A DNA stretch of 63,535 nucleotides from Vulcaniibacterium gelatinicum (lineage in GTDB: Bacteria > Pseudomonadota > Gammaproteobacteria > Xanthomonadales > Xanthomonadaceae), in the NCBI RefSeq assembly GCF_008033445.1, contig NZ_VNKO01000018.1, positions 1 to 63,535 on the forward strand, written 5' to 3'. Each line of letters opens with the position of its first letter. The first letter of the stretch is position 1. The notes beneath the pieces were generated by a model that did not search any database, had not been told where the DNA came from, and worked only from the letters and a program-made list of their open reading frames with translations. Shown piece by piece: positions 62,550 through 63,535 of this stretch. A program made the position numbers and the translations under genes.

Positions 62550-63143
62550 CTAGCGCCCGAGGCCGACGTCAATGAAGGCGAGGAACTCGGCGCGGGTGCG
62601 GGCGTCGTCGCGGAAGCTGCCGAGCATGCGCGAGGTGATCATGCTCACCCCGCGCTTGTGCACGCCGCGGGTGGTCATGCACTCGTGGGTGGCCTCGATC
62701 ACCACGCCCACGCCGCGCGGCGAGAGCGCGCGCTGGATGCAGTCGGCGATCTGCGCGGTCATCTTCTCCTGCACCTGGAAGCGGCGCGCGTAGGCGTCCA
62801 CCACCCGGGCCAGCTTGCTGATGCCCACCACCTTGCCGTCGGGCAGGTAGCCGACGTGGGCCTTGCCGACGATCGGCGCCATGTGGTGCTCGCAGTGGCT
62901 CTCGAACTCGATGTCGCGCAGCACGATCATCTCGTCGTAGCCCTCGACCTCCTCGAAGGTGCGGCGCAGGTAGTCGTCGGGGTCGAGCGCGTAGCCGCTG
63001 AACCAGTCGCGGTAGGCCTTGACCACGCGCTTGGGCGTCTCCAGCAGCCCTTCGCGCGCGGGGTCGTCGCCGGCCCAGCGCAGCAGCGTGCGCACGGCCT
63101 CCTCGGCCTGTTCGCGGGTGACCTCGTGCGGATGCTTGCTCAT
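62550..63143 (-). CDS. folE: GTP cyclohydrolase I
   Basis: First enzyme of tetrahydrofolate synthesis, making dihydroneopterin triphosphate from GTP. The 197 residues have the zinc/active-site segment [35 protein letters not shown], and [15 protein letters not shown] with the third zinc ligand Cys. The start at 63143 gives the normal length; upstream in-frame codons encode only low-complexity sequence. Confidence 0.97.
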   Translation of the reverse strand: MSKHPHEVTREQAEEAVRTLLRWAGDDPAREGLLETPKRVVKAYRDWFSGYALDPDDYLRRTFEEVEGYDEMIVLRDIEFESHCEHHMAPIVGKAHVGYLPDGKVVGISKLARVVDAYARRFQVQEKMTAQIADCIQRALSPRGVGVVIEATHECMTTRGVHKRGVSMITSRMLGSFRDDARTRAEFLAFIDVGLGR

Positions 63144-63211
63144 GGCGCCGGCGGATGCGGAAACGGGCGCGTCATGGTAGCTCGGCGGGTGGGGGTGGGG
63201 GTGGTTTTTGC

Positions 63212-63411
63212 CACGGATGAGCACGGATAAAGCCAAGGACGGAGAGTGAGCTGCCGGACCTCGGGCCTGCGACGCGAACCGTCGTGCTCCATCAGGGCGC
63301 GGAAACGGGTCGGCCTACCGCTGCACGGAAGTGCTCCGCCACCTTCCCCAGGCGGCACGGCGAACATCCGCTGTCTCCCCTCTTTGTGCCTTATCCGTGC
63401 TCATCCGTGGT
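63212..63411. repeat. 200-bp element bounded by perfect 20-bp inverted repeats
   Basis: CCACGGATGAGCACGGATAA (63212-63231) is repeated inverted as TTATCCGTGCTCATCCGTGG (63392-63411) with no mismatch, enclosing 160 bases without a credible gene. It lies in the 324-base gap between folE and a transposase start. The layout resembles a non-autonomous miniature element, or a pair of intergenic repeats; target duplications are not obvious. Confidence 0.7.
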
Positions 63412-63467
63412 GGATTCAATTGGTCATCGCAACGGTAGCCTAACTGCCCCCTTGGGGGGAGGTACCG
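63412..63467 (+). mobile_element. Possible left end of an IS30-like element
   Basis: This short stretch between the inverted-repeat element and the transposase ATG includes AACTGCCCCCTTGGGGGGAG, a GC hairpin next to the ribosome site. The terminal inverted repeat cannot be fixed because the other end lies outside the window. Confidence 0.3.
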
Positions 63468-63535
63468 ATGGCACGACGTGGACGACCGGGGCTGCCCGAT
63501 GGGATGAGGCAGCAAGTGTGGCTGCTTTGGAAGCA
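63468..63535 (+). CDS. N-terminus of an IS30-family-like transposase (partial)
   Basis: The ATG at 63468 follows a strong GGGGGAGG ribosome site and reads MARRGRPGLPDGMRQQVWLL then WK to the window edge. This resembles the N-terminus of IS30-type transposases in Xanthomonadaceae (basic RGRP, then Q-VW-LWK before a helix-turn-helix). Only 22 codons are visible, so the family call is tentative. A mobile element therefore probably begins between about 63420 and 63468. Confidence 0.5.
   Translation, partial: MARRGRPGLPDGMRQQVWLLWK

Overview
The window is very GC-rich chromosomal DNA (GC well above 65 % by eye, strong third-position G/C) with gene content and order typical of Xanthomonadaceae/Lysobacteraceae (Lysobacter, Luteimonas, Xanthomonas relatives). 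Pointers are a complete Entner-Doudoroff operon, a Caulobacter/Xanthomonas-type TonB-dependent receptor beside a tryptophan-halogenase-like flavoprotein and an XgtA-like alpha-glucosidase, glnA next to ntrBC, and no phosphotransferase-system genes. Assignment to genus is not possible from this sequence alone.

Layout. 1-3.5 kb: the tail of an upstream gene (RhlB-like), ftsE-ftsX, a double-receiver regulator and ung. 3.5-9.2 kb: overlapping plus-strand operon zwf-pgl-edd-glk-eda. 9.4-30 kb: a starch/maltodextrin utilisation locus with an SSS symporter, TonB-dependent receptor, secreted GH13 amylase, GH97-esterase fusion, pullulanase, flavin-dependent halogenase homologue, cytoplasmic GH13 alpha-glucosidase, MFS oligosaccharide transporter, GH13 amylase lipoprotein and a LacI-family regulator. 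30-38 kb: rpoH, an exported unknown, an exported PIMT, a membrane spermidine-synthase-like protein, a thiolase, an unknown and sodC. 38-43 kb: ntrB-ntrC, glnA and uppP. 43-54.5 kb: a minus-strand run of PEBP, TPR/sulfotransferase-like, YheT-like hydrolase, acyltransferase, thioesterase, DUF1232, PLD lipoprotein, YceI-like, SixA, ParA-like and gamma-glutamyltransferase. 54.7-58.4 kb: a fused indolepyruvate ferredoxin oxidoreductase. 58.5-63.5 kb: HipA/YjjJ-like kinase, DUF3883 protein, I78 inhibitor lipoprotein, TetA-like MFS, folE, an inverted-repeat element and the start of an IS30-like transposase cut by the window edge.

How it works together. Starch would be cut outside or at the surface by secreted amylase and pullulanase. 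Oligosaccharides would pass the outer membrane through the TonB receptor, be trimmed in the periplasm by GH97 and the amylase lipoprotein, and enter the cytoplasm through the MFS (oligosaccharides) or SSS (glucose) carriers. The cytoplasmic alpha-glucosidase and Glk would then feed Zwf-Pgl-Edd-Eda. Four near-identical palindromes, TG(C/G)A(A/T)(A/T)CGTAT(G/T)CA, lie upstream of zwf, between the receptor and the amylase, at the pullulanase start and upstream of the MFS gene. They tie these units into one probable regulon of the local LacI protein.

Other strong regulatory signals are a sigma-54 promoter with two NtrC sites 30 bp apart upstream of glnA, and a CIRCE-like repeat (TTAGCAGTC-N9-GACTGCTAA) overlapping a sigma-E-like promoter in front of rpoH. 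A dispersed intergenic repeat family is present in three copies.
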